DNA from: Cognataquiflexum aquatile | GTDB taxonomy: Bacteria; Bacteroidota; Bacteroidia; Cytophagales; Cyclobacteriaceae | Length of the DNA: 64,000 nucleotides | Assembly (NCBI RefSeq): GCF_003316845.1 | Contig: NZ_QMIK01000005.1 | Span: forward strand, 124,001 to 188,000 | Direction: 5' to 3' | Part shown: positions 33,346 through 41,290 of the stretch, in pieces | Layout of the letters: each line of letters starts with the position of its first letter | How positions within the stretch are numbered: the stretch's first letter is position 1 | Program-made: the position numbers and the translations under genes | Notes under the pieces: generated by a model | The model's input: only the letters and a program-made list of their open reading frames with translations | What the model was told of the DNA's origin: nothing | Database searches by the model: none

Positions 33346-34940
33346 AACATTATAACAGTAATTTATTCAGATTCACTTTTTCACTTGTTTTGGCATTTTT
33401 TTCAGCTTGCTTGGCAATCGCCCAAGTACCACAGGTTCCTTCCGAACTCAGATTTGCCGACCTTACTATCAAAATTAATGAACAGGCAAGGAGAGAAATC
33501 CAAAGTGATGTGGATGCGCTCTATCGCAATCCAACTTATTTCAGAGTAAAAGCAGAAAGAGTCAATCTTTATCTTCCGATCGTTGAGAGAGAATTGAGAA
33601 ATGCCGGTGTACCGACAGATTTCAAATACTTGGTCATCCAAGAAAGTAGTCTGGTAGCAGATGCCGTCTCTACTTCAAATGCAGTGGGTTTTTGGCAATT
33701 CAAGCAAGGCACTGCAGAAGAGGTCTTTCTTAGGGTTGATGGACAAATTGATGAAAGAAAAAACATTGTCGCTTCCAGTCAGGGTGCTGCGAGATATTTA
33801 AAGAAAAACAATGCGCCTTTTGACAATTGGATGTGCGCTTTGGTGGCCTATCAGATGGGTCTCGGGGGCGCAAAGTCATACTTTGGCAGTATCTACAACG
33901 GAAAAAAGACAGTGGAAGTAGACAGGAATTTCCATTGGTATTTCAAAAAATTTCTGGCTCACAAGATTGCATTCGAAGCACCAACTGTCATGCTAGCGAG
34001 CAATAACGGCATCTTGGAAGAAGTAGCTGTTCAGGGTCCAACCTCCCTAAAAGCATTAGCACCTAGGCTTGGCGTCACTGAAGCCCATCTCAAAGAATAT
34101 AACAAATGGACAGCAAAAGGAAATATCCCTGACGACAGGCCTTATTCTGTTTTATACATAAGAGAAAATACCCCACAACCACGGCAGACTGTCACTCAAA
34201 CACAATCTACTGAAAACACAATTCCAACTGTGACCACAGCTCAGGTCAAGAAAACCGATTATCCAAAAATCACCGGAAACCCCCAACAGGCCACTCAACC
34301 AAATCAGATCAAAGTCAATGACATCGATGGGGTAAAAGCAGCCCTAACCACTACCCAAGATAATTTCACCGATCAGATCGGAGTAAAAGAAGCAAAATTC
34401 CGAAGGATCAATGACCTTGACAAAGAAGAAAATGTTGAAGCAGGACAATATTACTACACCAAACCAAAGAAAACCAAAGCAGATGCGGAAACACATACCG
34501 TTCTCCCCGGGGAGACACTATGGTCTATTTCCCAAATGTATGGCATCAAACTCTCTTCCCTGAAATCCAAAAACAGAATCAATAACGAACGGGAATTGAA
34601 AGCCGGTATGATCCTTAACCTGCGTGATTTCCTACCGAGGGGAACGGCCATTCCTACGGTACCTGCTACCGAATACAGGAAAATCATTGCAAACACAGGT
34701 AATAATACCGTTCCTTCAACACCTGAAACCGCCAAACCAAACAGTAGCATCAATAATACGCCTGTCATTCCTTCTAATCAGGAGTCGGTGAGGATGATTT
34801 CACATATTGTAGTTGCCGGCGAGAATCTTTTCAGGATCAGCCAAAAATATAATGTGACTGTGGAAGAAATTAAAAAATGGAACAACCTTCCTGATAACAA
34901 TATCAAGGTGGGCCAAAAGCTTATTATCAACAAACCTTAA
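33342..34940 (+). CDS. Membrane-bound lytic murein transglycosylase with two LysM domains (MltD-like)
   Basis: A 532-residue exported cell-wall enzyme. A Sec signal (SLVLAFFSACLAIAQ) is followed by an SLT/goose-lysozyme-type catalytic domain at about 75-230 with Glu101 in VIQESSL, the candidate catalytic acid, and NAVGFWQFKQGTA. After a Thr/Gln/Pro-rich linker come two LysM modules: HTVLPGETLWSISQMYGIKL near 385-430 and HIVVAGENLFRISQKYNVTVE near 486-530. LysM binds peptidoglycan sugars; the enzyme cuts the MurNAc-GlcNAc bond with anhydro product. It is coupled by ATGA overlap to the methyltransferase gene. Confidence 0.9.
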   Translation: MKHYNSNLFRFTFSLVLAFFSACLAIAQVPQVPSELRFADLTIKINEQARREIQSDVDALYRNPTYFRVKAERVNLYLPIVERELRNAGVPTDFKYLVIQESSLVADAVSTSNAVGFWQFKQGTAEEVFLRVDGQIDERKNIVASSQGAARYLKKNNAPFDNWMCALVAYQMGLGGAKSYFGSIYNGKKTVEVDRNFHWYFKKFLAHKIAFEAPTVMLASNNGILEEVAVQGPTSLKALAPRLGVTEAHLKEYNKWTAKGNIPDDRPYSVLYIRENTPQPRQTVTQTQSTENTIPTVTTAQVKKTDYPKITGNPQQATQPNQIKVNDIDGVKAALTTTQDNFTDQIGVKEAKFRRINDLDKEENVEAGQYYYTKPKKTKADAETHTVLPGETLWSISQMYGIKLSSLKSKNRINNERELKAGMILNLRDFLPRGTAIPTVPATEYRKIIANTGNNTVPSTPETAKPNSSINNTPVIPSNQESVRMISHIVVAGENLFRISQKYNVTVEEIKKWNNLPDNNIKVGQKLIINKP

Positions 34941-34965
34941 AACCCGGATTAAGGTATATTGGACC

Positions 34966-35955
34966 ATGCAAAGAAGATTATCCACATTGTTTTTTTTGTT
35001 TTTTTGCTCCTTTGGCATTTCAAAAGCCCAGGATAGACTTCAATTGGCAGATACCCTTTTGATAGACGGGGATACTATTGTCATGTTGGGAGATTCCATT
35101 ATCTTCAAACAACAAGTCAAACCAGTCTATTGGGAGAAGGGGGGAAATTTCAACCTCAGCATTCAACAGGTGAGTCTTTCCAATTGGAATGCCGGAGGTT
35201 CTAGTAGCCTTGCCTGGAATACAGCTTTGACATTATTTGCCAATTACAAAAAAGATGTGATCATTTGGGATACCAAGCTGAATGTCAACGCAGGATTTAA
35301 CAGGCAAGGTGGACGCAGCTATGCAACTAGAAAGACCAATGATAATTTTATTTTTTTGAGCAAGTATGGGCGGGAACTGACTAAATTTTGGTTTTTATCC
35401 ACACAAATTGATGCTCGGACCCAATTATTGGAAGGTTACCGTTATTTCAGACCAGCGGGTGCGGAGGTAGACTCCAGATCCAAACTTTCGGATTTCCTTG
35501 CGCCTGCCTATATCCAATCCTCTACAGGTTTGAACTACCGAAGAGATTTCAAAAACAAAGACAGGATTTCCCTGATCGCATCCCCTTTCACAGGCAGGTT
35601 TACTATTGTCATGAATGATTCTCTGAGCAATGCAGGGGCATTCGGGGTAGTACCCGGAGAATCAGTACGTGCCGAAGCGGGTCTTTCATTTGGTTCTACT
35701 ACTGACATCCAATTGTATGAAAATATTCGCTGGCGGGCGGATTTAAACCTATTTACCAATTTTGAGAGTCTGGGAAATTTTGTGGTCAACCTCAACTCTG
35801 TGATCTCCCTTAGGGTCAATAAGTTCATCACCACGAGGATTGAAACCATTCTGATTTATGACGAAAAAGTGTTGATCCAACAGGATTCAGGTCCGCCAAA
35901 ACAGGCAATACAACTTCAAAACATGTTCAATTTCGGGATTGGGCTCGATTTCTAA
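34966..35955 (+). CDS. DUF3078 domain outer-membrane protein
   Basis: A 329-residue exported protein with Sec signal (TLFFLFFCSFGISKA). From about residue 50 it has alternating aromatic strands typical of an outer-membrane beta barrel, with the DUF3078 hallmark LSNWNAGGSSSLAWN, then FNRQGGRSYATRKTNDNF and STGLNYRRDFKNKDRIS. It ends in phenylalanine (GIGLDF), as many barrel proteins do. Function of the family is not established. Last gene of the M16 operon; its final four bases overlap the end of the convergent dnaX gene, leaving no space for a terminator. Confidence 0.85.
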   Translation: MQRRLSTLFFLFFCSFGISKAQDRLQLADTLLIDGDTIVMLGDSIIFKQQVKPVYWEKGGNFNLSIQQVSLSNWNAGGSSSLAWNTALTLFANYKKDVIIWDTKLNVNAGFNRQGGRSYATRKTNDNFIFLSKYGRELTKFWFLSTQIDARTQLLEGYRYFRPAGAEVDSRSKLSDFLAPAYIQSSTGLNYRRDFKNKDRISLIASPFTGRFTIVMNDSLSNAGAFGVVPGESVRAEAGLSFGSTTDIQLYENIRWRADLNLFTNFESLGNFVVNLNSVISLRVNKFITTRIETILIYDEKVLIQQDSGPPKQAIQLQNMFNFGIGLDF

Positions 35956-36551
35956 AAATCTGTTTCTAAACCAAACCTTCGCTTTAAATCTTCCAGCGCA
36001 GGCGATTTTTCTAACAAGTGATTCAGCTTATCGGTGCTTGTATAAAGTTTTCTTTTGCCGTTTGGTTCTTCTTCTTTGATGACCGCATCAAGATGGATAC
36101 TGTAATTATTGAGTTTTCTCCTGAGAATCTGGAGAATTTCTGGTTTGATCTTTTGAAAAATTCCCTCTTGAATTTCACCATTAAGTTGAAAGGTGATCGT
36201 TTCTCCTTCCAAAATTATCGGTTGCTTGAGCACGGTAACTTCAAGACTCCGATGATGAACCTTATAATCTTCGATGATTTCATTGATCTCAGACTTCAAC
36301 CCTGAGAGGTCAAAAATTTCAGTCAGTTGCTCTGATGGCTTGATCGGTTTTTCTTCTGTCTTTTCGGCTTCTGCGACCGATACGACAGCGTTTTGTTCGA
36401 GTGCTACCTTGGCTGAACCGATACTTGTGGGAATGGAAAGTGTCTTTTGAACAGGTGTTTTTTTCGCAGCAAAAGAATTTGCTTCTTTAAAAAGAGGCGT
36501 TGCCGAATTTTTTAAATTTTCCTGAGGTACCTCATTCAGGCTTTTTTTTTT
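35952..36551 (-). CDS. dnaX: DnaX tau-specific C-terminal part, in the -1 frame
   Basis: About 196 codons (SLNEVPQENL to GLETDF) continue the dnaX reading frame after a -1 shift at the A10 run 36542-36551. The first part is a Lys/Ala-rich linker; the rest (SEQLTEIFDL onward, with ILEGETITFQLNGEIQEGIF and ILRRKLNNYSI) is the C-terminal domain typical of Bacteroidota tau, which contacts polymerase alpha and the helicase. It has no convincing start of its own: the in-frame codon at 36668 lies inside the upstream frame. The joined protein would be about 576 residues, the usual tau length for this phylum. See the entry for the first frame for the shift signals. Confidence 0.8.
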   Translation of the reverse strand, partial: KKKSLNEVPQENLKNSATPLFKEANSFAAKKTPVQKTLSIPTSIGSAKVALEQNAVVSVAEAEKTEEKPIKPSEQLTEIFDLSGLKSEINEIIEDYKVHHRSLEVTVLKQPIILEGETITFQLNGEIQEGIFQKIKPEILQILRRKLNNYSIHLDAVIKEEEPNGKRKLYTSTDKLNHLLEKSPALEDLKRRFGLETDF

Positions 36552-37681
36552 GAGTCTTCCTGTGCCAAAACGGCCAAAGAAAGGGCCTGAGGCAGTTTTG
36601 ACATTTTCATCAACGCCAATTCTACATGCAACCTTTGGTTTTTGCTGGTTTTGTATTGGATATCGCATTGATTGCAGATGGTCAATGCAGACAACAAGAA
36701 AGAAACGCTTGCAAGTTGGGATTGGGTCAGGTATCTATCCCTCGCAGAATCCGATACTTGAATCAAGTCAATTGTTGCGGGGTCCTTGCACACCATCAGG
36801 TCTCTCAAATGCTCAGAAAGTCCCACAATAAAATTATGCCCGTCAAAACCTTTTTTCAGAATTTCATCAAAAATCAACAGCACATTGGAAATGCTCCCAG
36901 CCAATAATGAATCTACGACCTTGAAATAATAATCATAATCAAGGATGTGAAGATTACTGATGGTCTCCAAATATGTCAACCTATTGCCAGAGGAATAAGT
37001 CACAATCAGGTCAAACATAGAAAGTGCATCTCTCAAGGCCCCATCGGCCTTGGTGGCTATAAGCCTCAGTGCTTCCGCTTCTGCTTCGATTTTCTCCTGC
37101 TCTGCAATATGCTTGAGGTGATCAGCAATGTCATTGATCTGAATTCTATTGAAATCAAAAATCTGACAACGCGATAATATAGTCGGGATGACCTTGTGCT
37201 TTTCTGTAGTGGCTAAAATGAAGATGGCATATTTCGGGGGCTCCTCGAGGGTTTTCAAAAATGCATTGAACGCTGCATTGGAGAGCATGTGCACTTCATC
37301 AATGATATATACTTTATAAAGTCCTTGTTGCGGGGCATACCGTACCTGCTCTACGAGGTTTCGGATATCATCTACAGAGTTGTTGGAGGCCGCATCCAGT
37401 TCATGTACATTGAAGGAGGCGTTGTTATTGAAAGCCAAACATGAATCACAAGTATTGCAGGCTTCAAAATCAGCGGTGCGGTGTTGGCAGTTGATGGTTT
37501 TGGCTAATATCCTGGCGCAGGTAGTTTTGCCAACTCCTCGGGGACCACAAAAAAGAAAAGCTTGGGCCAGGTGGTTGTTCTTAATCGCATTTTTAAGCGT
37601 AGTCGTAATATGCTGCTGCCCTACGACACTCTTAAAATCCGAAGGCCTGTATTTTCTGGCAGATACGACAAAATTTTCCAT
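36536..37681 (-). CDS. dnaX: DNA polymerase III subunit gamma/tau, first reading frame
   Basis: A 381-residue clamp-loader ATPase ending just after an A10 run with EDSKKKA. Walker A GPRGVGKTT, the four-Cys zinc knuckle (CQHRTADFEACNTCDSC), Walker B DEVHML and sensor-1 LATTEKHKVI, SRCQIFDF are all present, followed by the collar domain. The zero-frame product is a gamma-like short form; a -1 slip on the A run (re-reading 36542) yields full tau. Possible stimulators: AGGAAG at 36556-36561, four bases before the run, and a 5-bp stem CCTGA/TCAGG at 36521-36540 just after it. A homopolymer sequencing error or transcriptional slippage are the other explanations. Confidence 0.92.
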   Translation of the reverse strand: MENFVVSARKYRPSDFKSVVGQQHITTTLKNAIKNNHLAQAFLFCGPRGVGKTTCARILAKTINCQHRTADFEACNTCDSCLAFNNNASFNVHELDAASNNSVDDIRNLVEQVRYAPQQGLYKVYIIDEVHMLSNAAFNAFLKTLEEPPKYAIFILATTEKHKVIPTILSRCQIFDFNRIQINDIADHLKHIAEQEKIEAEAEALRLIATKADGALRDALSMFDLIVTYSSGNRLTYLETISNLHILDYDYYFKVVDSLLAGSISNVLLIFDEILKKGFDGHNFIVGLSEHLRDLMVCKDPATIDLIQVSDSARDRYLTQSQLASVSFLLSALTICNQCDIQYKTSKNQRLHVELALMKMSKLPQALSLAVLAQEDSKKKA

Positions 37682-37781
37682 CGCCGCAAGATATAAAATA
37701 ATTGTAATTCAGACCTTGACTGCCGAAGTGTTATTTGCGGTTTATTTCATAAAATATTCATTCTGTAGGGGTTAATTTTAG

Positions 37782-37817
37782 AATTGAAAAATTGGAAAAT
37801 TTTAAAATTGAAAAATT
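37782..37817. repeat. Two direct copies of AATTGAAAAATT
   Basis: Identical 12-base units at 37782-37793 and 37806-37817, 24 bases apart, in the gap between dnaX and ssrA. The rest of 37682-37949 shows no gene. Confidence 0.5.
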
Positions 37818-37949
37818 ACAAATTCCATGATTGGCAGCTTTCTATTTAATAATGACTTCTTATACCTCTTACGGGGCGCAAATATCTTAAAGGTCACTGT
37901 CATAGTTCTTGGTACTTAAAAAATTCCCTCCTTGGAACCATTTTTACAC

Positions 37950-37957
37950 TATATTTG
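37950..37957 (+). promoter_or_regulatory. -7 promoter box of ssrA
   Basis: TATATTTG is an exact TAnnTTTG match 18 bases before the mature tmRNA 5' end, implying a short leader that is removed by RNase P. A TTGG at 37932 is closer than the usual -33 spacing. Confidence 0.55.
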
Positions 37958-37975
37958 TCACCCATTCAGAAAAAT

Positions 37976-38379
37976 GGGGCTGACCGGTTTTGACAGTAGG
38001 TGTAAGGACTGGGCTCGCATGCAGGCCGGAGTATGTACGGCCTTGAATAATTCATACGAACATAACTGGCGAAACTTCTTACGCCATGGCTGCATAATCT
38101 AACCCTTCGGGGACAAGATAACGCTTAAAGGGTTGAGCTTCGATAGAAGTTCCCCGGCCACATCCCGCAACCCCCCGTCCTTTCGGGGTTGATACTGGGG
38201 TGTCGAAATGATCGGACTAGTGCCGGTGATGATGCTAAGCCGGTGCGAAGCTCAAGTATCTAAGCAGTGGATAGGTGTGTCATCCAGCAGTACACTGACG
38301 AAAACCCAACAGATGACTAAGCATGTAGACGGTACGGTGTTTCCTTATCTGGACGCGGGTTCGAATCCCGCCAGCTCCA
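37976..38379 (+). ncRNA. ssrA: Transfer-messenger RNA (tmRNA)
   Basis: About 404 bases. The acceptor stem pairs GGGGCTG (37976-37982) with CAGCTCC (38372-38378), followed by discriminator A; CCA is not encoded, since ACA follows. The T arm reads GCGGG-TTCGAAT-CCCGC. The resume codon GGC at 38068 opens a tag frame GETSYAMAA ending with TAA at 38095-38097; the AMAA/ALAA-type end is the degradation signal read by ClpXP-type proteases. tmRNA rescues ribosomes stalled on broken messages. The GC-rich helices and pseudoknot-like repeats between 38100 and 38340 match the expected body. A terminator follows at once. Confidence 0.96.
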
Positions 38380-38388
38380 CAAAAAAAG

Positions 38389-38432
38389 AAGCCTTCCTCT
38401 GACCTCTTTCGAGGATTGGAGGAAGGCTTTTT
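38389..38432 (+). terminator. Terminator after ssrA
   Basis: AAGCCTTCCTC (38389-38399) pairs perfectly with GAGGAAGGCTT (38419-38429) and runs into a T5 tract. Ten bases after the tmRNA 3' end. Confidence 0.85.
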
Positions 38433-38495
38433 GAATTATTCTCTGAACAACAAAGAAAATGAAAGTTAAAAAAATCACCCACTAAGGCTTATATT

Positions 38496-38708
38496 TTAAA
38501 ACAACAGAGCGCTTTTGATTCCCTGTGCCAATTTTGTACTGAAAGAACTGTAAAGTTCCTTTTTCTGATCTTTTTGAATCGAAAGAAAAGAAGTCCTGTT
38601 GCGGATTACTTCCCAAGCATTGTCTTTTGCTTCTCTTTCGCTACCTGCTAAGGTCTGGATTTGAAACTCAATTCCATTGATTTCCAATTTGATTACATAC
38701 TTTACCAT
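38496..38708 (-). CDS. Small protein of unknown function
   Basis: A 70-residue reading frame from ATG 38708 (MVKYVIKLEINGIEFQIQTLAGSER is shown in part: MVKYVIKLEINGIEF). It has two amphipathic strands, a charged helix (SEREAKDNAWEVIRNR) and a C-terminal KKELYSSF segment. No family recognised; no signal peptide or membrane segment, so probably cytoplasmic. The beta-beta-alpha order resembles small ribosome- or nucleic-acid-associated proteins, but this is only a shape. It stands alone between the ssrA terminator and the ABC-operon terminator. Coding character is supported by balanced composition and a normal ATG, though it could be spurious. Confidence 0.55.
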   Translation of the reverse strand: MVKYVIKLEINGIEFQIQTLAGSEREAKDNAWEVIRNRTSFLSIQKDQKKELYSSFSTKLAQGIKSALLF

Positions 38709-38941
38709 TTTGTCCAAATTTTAATGTTATACCTAAAAACTTACTGATTCTTTTGACAGTCTTCCAACTGTACCTTTAACTTGCGATTGATTCTTGTAAA
38801 GCGATTATGTTGATACAAATTACATTTTTATATATTTAAAAAACAAATATTTGTAAAAAAATATTTTTAAATATTTTAAAAAAATCAAAAAAAGCCTCCA
38901 GAAATCGAATGGACAGTGAATAATCATCCTACACTAGGAAC

Positions 38942-38988
38942 AAAAAAAGCGGGTTTGAACAGGGAAACTTTTCCCTTTTCAAACCCGC
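38942..38988 (-). terminator. Strong terminator of the ABC exporter operon
   Basis: GCGGGTTTGAA (38949-38959) and TTCAAACCCGC (38978-38988) pair perfectly, with a second inner stem AGGGAA/TTCCCT. On the minus strand seven Ts follow (38942-38948). It lies 20 bases past the stop of the ATP-binding gene. Confidence 0.88.
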
Positions 38989-39008
38989 AAAAGCATGTTT
39001 AGAATGGA

Positions 39009-39704
39009 TTACACTCCGAAATAAGTATTCAATTCTTCTGACATGAGCGATTTTTCGTTCAAGTCTTTGATGACTCTCCCCTTTTCAAGCAATACTATCC
39101 TGTCACAAATTTCCGTTACATGGTTCAAATCGTGGCTAGAAATCAAAAAAGTTATTTTGGAGTTTTCTTTTGATTGCAGGATCAGCTTTTTTAACCTGTT
39201 CTGAGAACTTGGATCAAGATTTTCAAAAGGTTCATCGAGAAGGACTGCTTCGGGATGACCCATCATTGCTGCGGCTATTCCTACTTTCTTGAGGTTCCCT
39301 TTGGAAAGGTCTCGGATGTATTTCTTTTTCCCCAATATCTCGTCATTGAATAGCTCCTTGAAATTTTCAAGATGGAGTTTTAGATCTTCTTCAGAAAGGC
39401 GATAGATCTTTCTCAAAGTTTCAAAATATTCATCAGGAGTCAGGTAGGAAAGTAACATATGTTCATCGAGATATGCCCCGACCCTGTTCTTCCATTCTTC
39501 GGTTTTGCTCACATCATTGCCTTCAAATGTCACTTTGCCAGATGAAGCCCGTACAAGGTCAAGCATGATGCGGAAAAGGGTTGTTTTGCCGGCACCATTG
39601 TTGCCCACCAATCCAAAACATTCGGATTTTGGAATCTCTAAAGACTCCACATCAAGCACTACTGCTTCTTTATATTGTTTTTTAAGTCCTTCTACCTTGA
39701 TCAT
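39009..39704 (-). CDS. ABC transporter ATP-binding protein
   Basis: A 231-residue ATPase subunit. Walker A GLVGNNGAGKTTLF, Q-loop region VGAYLDEHMLL (Gln is replaced in this region by Asp/Glu-type residues), signature LSKGNLKKVGIA in place of LSGGQ, Walker B AVLLDEPFENLDPSSQ and switch His in ISSHDLNHV are visible. This pattern is common in exporter-type ATPases with a lone permease partner. The first four bases overlap the end of the permease gene, so they form one translational unit. Substrate unknown. Confidence 0.92.
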   Translation of the reverse strand: MIKVEGLKKQYKEAVVLDVESLEIPKSECFGLVGNNGAGKTTLFRIMLDLVRASSGKVTFEGNDVSKTEEWKNRVGAYLDEHMLLSYLTPDEYFETLRKIYRLSEEDLKLHLENFKELFNDEILGKKKYIRDLSKGNLKKVGIAAAMMGHPEAVLLDEPFENLDPSSQNRLKKLILQSKENSKITFLISSHDLNHVTEICDRIVLLEKGRVIKDLNEKSLMSEELNTYFGV

Positions 39705-41188
39705 AACTCTTGTCTGAATGAAGATGATATTTCGTATCTGTTTTGTAAAACTTTGTCAATTGAAATTTTGGACAAATATGGAAATGCCAAAATTCCGGCT
39801 ATTCCTACTATTCCCAAAGCCAATAAGCCCGCATATTGACTGACCAATAGGGCAAAGGGAAGGTAAATTACATAAGGAGCCCCAATCATCGGGATGATCA
39901 TCAGGAATTGGGCAATACCAACGCCTTCATAATTGAACATCGCACCCTTATTGAGGTCCATAGGTTTTGGTTTCCAAAGGGAAAGGTAAATCACCAAATG
40001 CATGATGACTCCCATATTGAAAAGGAATGTGGCCACATGAATCAACAAAATGTCCCAACCAAAATAGGCATAAGGAACTGAGGCCAAGAGGCACAGGCAG
40101 GAAGTCACTACAAAAAGCAGGTATTTCCCTTTGACAAGTGCCTCAACTCCTGTTCTTTTTTGGAGGAAAAAATCAAAATTCGCAGAATTCCAACTCAGAA
40201 ATAACTGCCCATATTGAAGCATAAAGATCCCTGTGATGAATGAACCTACAAATACAAACATGTGGCTAAAACCCGTTTCGGATTTGTATGCAGGATTGGT
40301 ATAGAAAATCAGCCCGTAAAGCAGGAAAAATCCCGCCAACATCAGGTAAGTCCGGCTTTTTTTATGTCTGATGATCAGCTTCCACTCGAGGTTTGCCAAT
40401 TCGCCGGCAAGTCCGAATCTCGAAAATATTCCTAAATCCTGATTGACAAAGCGGACATTCTCCTCTTGGGTGAGATCTTCTAAATAGGCGTTTTTAAAAT
40501 AGTAAGCATAGGCCAACCTATATGTAACCAAAAACACCACCCCAAGTACCGCCACCGGAATCGGAGTAGTCAATGACCAATCAAATATCGGCTTGATCAG
40601 ACTTCCCAGATTGTACCATCCGTAATAGGTAGAACCCGCACCGATCAATAGCAACGCGAAAACCGCACCGATCCCGATGAGGCTATCTTCAAATTTTTGC
40701 TTGAACCAAAGCATCAGCCAATGCAGCGACCAACTTGTAAACAGGATACAAAACAGCCAAGACCAACCTGCACCGGTCCCAAACCTCGGAGCAACTTCCT
40801 GAATTGCAAAAGGAGTAAATAACAAAGGTGCGATCAAAGTCAAAGGTGACACGAATGACCTTCCCAAAAGGAAATGGATAATGTTACTCTTCTTGATAGG
40901 GAGATGAAGAAACCGTTCCAATTCAATGACAGGTAGCTTTTGTACAAAGTACCTGTACATAAATTCGAAAAGGAAAAAGTAAACCAATGCTCCACTCAAT
41001 GTCGCATATGCATCGGTACTTTCAAGACCTTTCTCTATGATCGGCTTCAGGAACAGGCCGAGCATTACTACATAGGAAAGAAGCAAAAGAGCCATAAATG
41101 CCAAGAAAATAGCCACCAAGGCACTTTTGGCAAATGACGTGGACCGGATGGTTTTCAATAACTCCAACCGGATCAGTTCTAAAACCAT
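39701..41188 (-). CDS. ABC transporter permease (DUF5687-like)
   Basis: A 495-residue inner-membrane protein with 11-12 hydrophobic segments. It starts with VLELIRLELLKTIRS, and has FVQKLPVIELERFLHLPIKKSN, a cytoplasmic elbow-like element before a membrane pair, and LVKGKYLLFVVTSCLCLLASVPYAYFG. The pattern matches the DUF5687 family of Bacteroidota, whose genes pair with an ABC ATPase, as here (ATGA overlap with 39009-39704). The pair may export a lipid, peptide or antibiotic-like compound; nothing in the sequence tells which. Family name from memory of the pattern, hence moderate confidence. Confidence 0.8.
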   Translation of the reverse strand: MVLELIRLELLKTIRSTSFAKSALVAIFLAFMALLLLSYVVMLGLFLKPIIEKGLESTDAYATLSGALVYFFLFEFMYRYFVQKLPVIELERFLHLPIKKSNIIHFLLGRSFVSPLTLIAPLLFTPFAIQEVAPRFGTGAGWSWLFCILFTSWSLHWLMLWFKQKFEDSLIGIGAVFALLLIGAGSTYYGWYNLGSLIKPIFDWSLTTPIPVAVLGVVFLVTYRLAYAYYFKNAYLEDLTQEENVRFVNQDLGIFSRFGLAGELANLEWKLIIRHKKSRTYLMLAGFFLLYGLIFYTNPAYKSETGFSHMFVFVGSFITGIFMLQYGQLFLSWNSANFDFFLQKRTGVEALVKGKYLLFVVTSCLCLLASVPYAYFGWDILLIHVATFLFNMGVIMHLVIYLSLWKPKPMDLNKGAMFNYEGVGIAQFLMIIPMIGAPYVIYLPFALLVSQYAGLLALGIVGIAGILAFPYLSKISIDKVLQNRYEISSSFRQEL

Positions 41189-41290
41189 AATGGATTGAAT
41201 AAGGGTTAAAAGATAAATAAATGTATTTTTGGTTCTGAATATAGGTAAAAGTAAATAAGCCTATAAACGAACCAAAATTTAATTGACCAA

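Noticed and set aside
35952-37681. dnaX as a true pseudogene broken by a frameshift
   Set aside because: dnaX is essential, both parts keep conserved sequence, and the break is exactly at an A10 run with slippage-type surroundings; sequencing error or programmed slippage is more likely.
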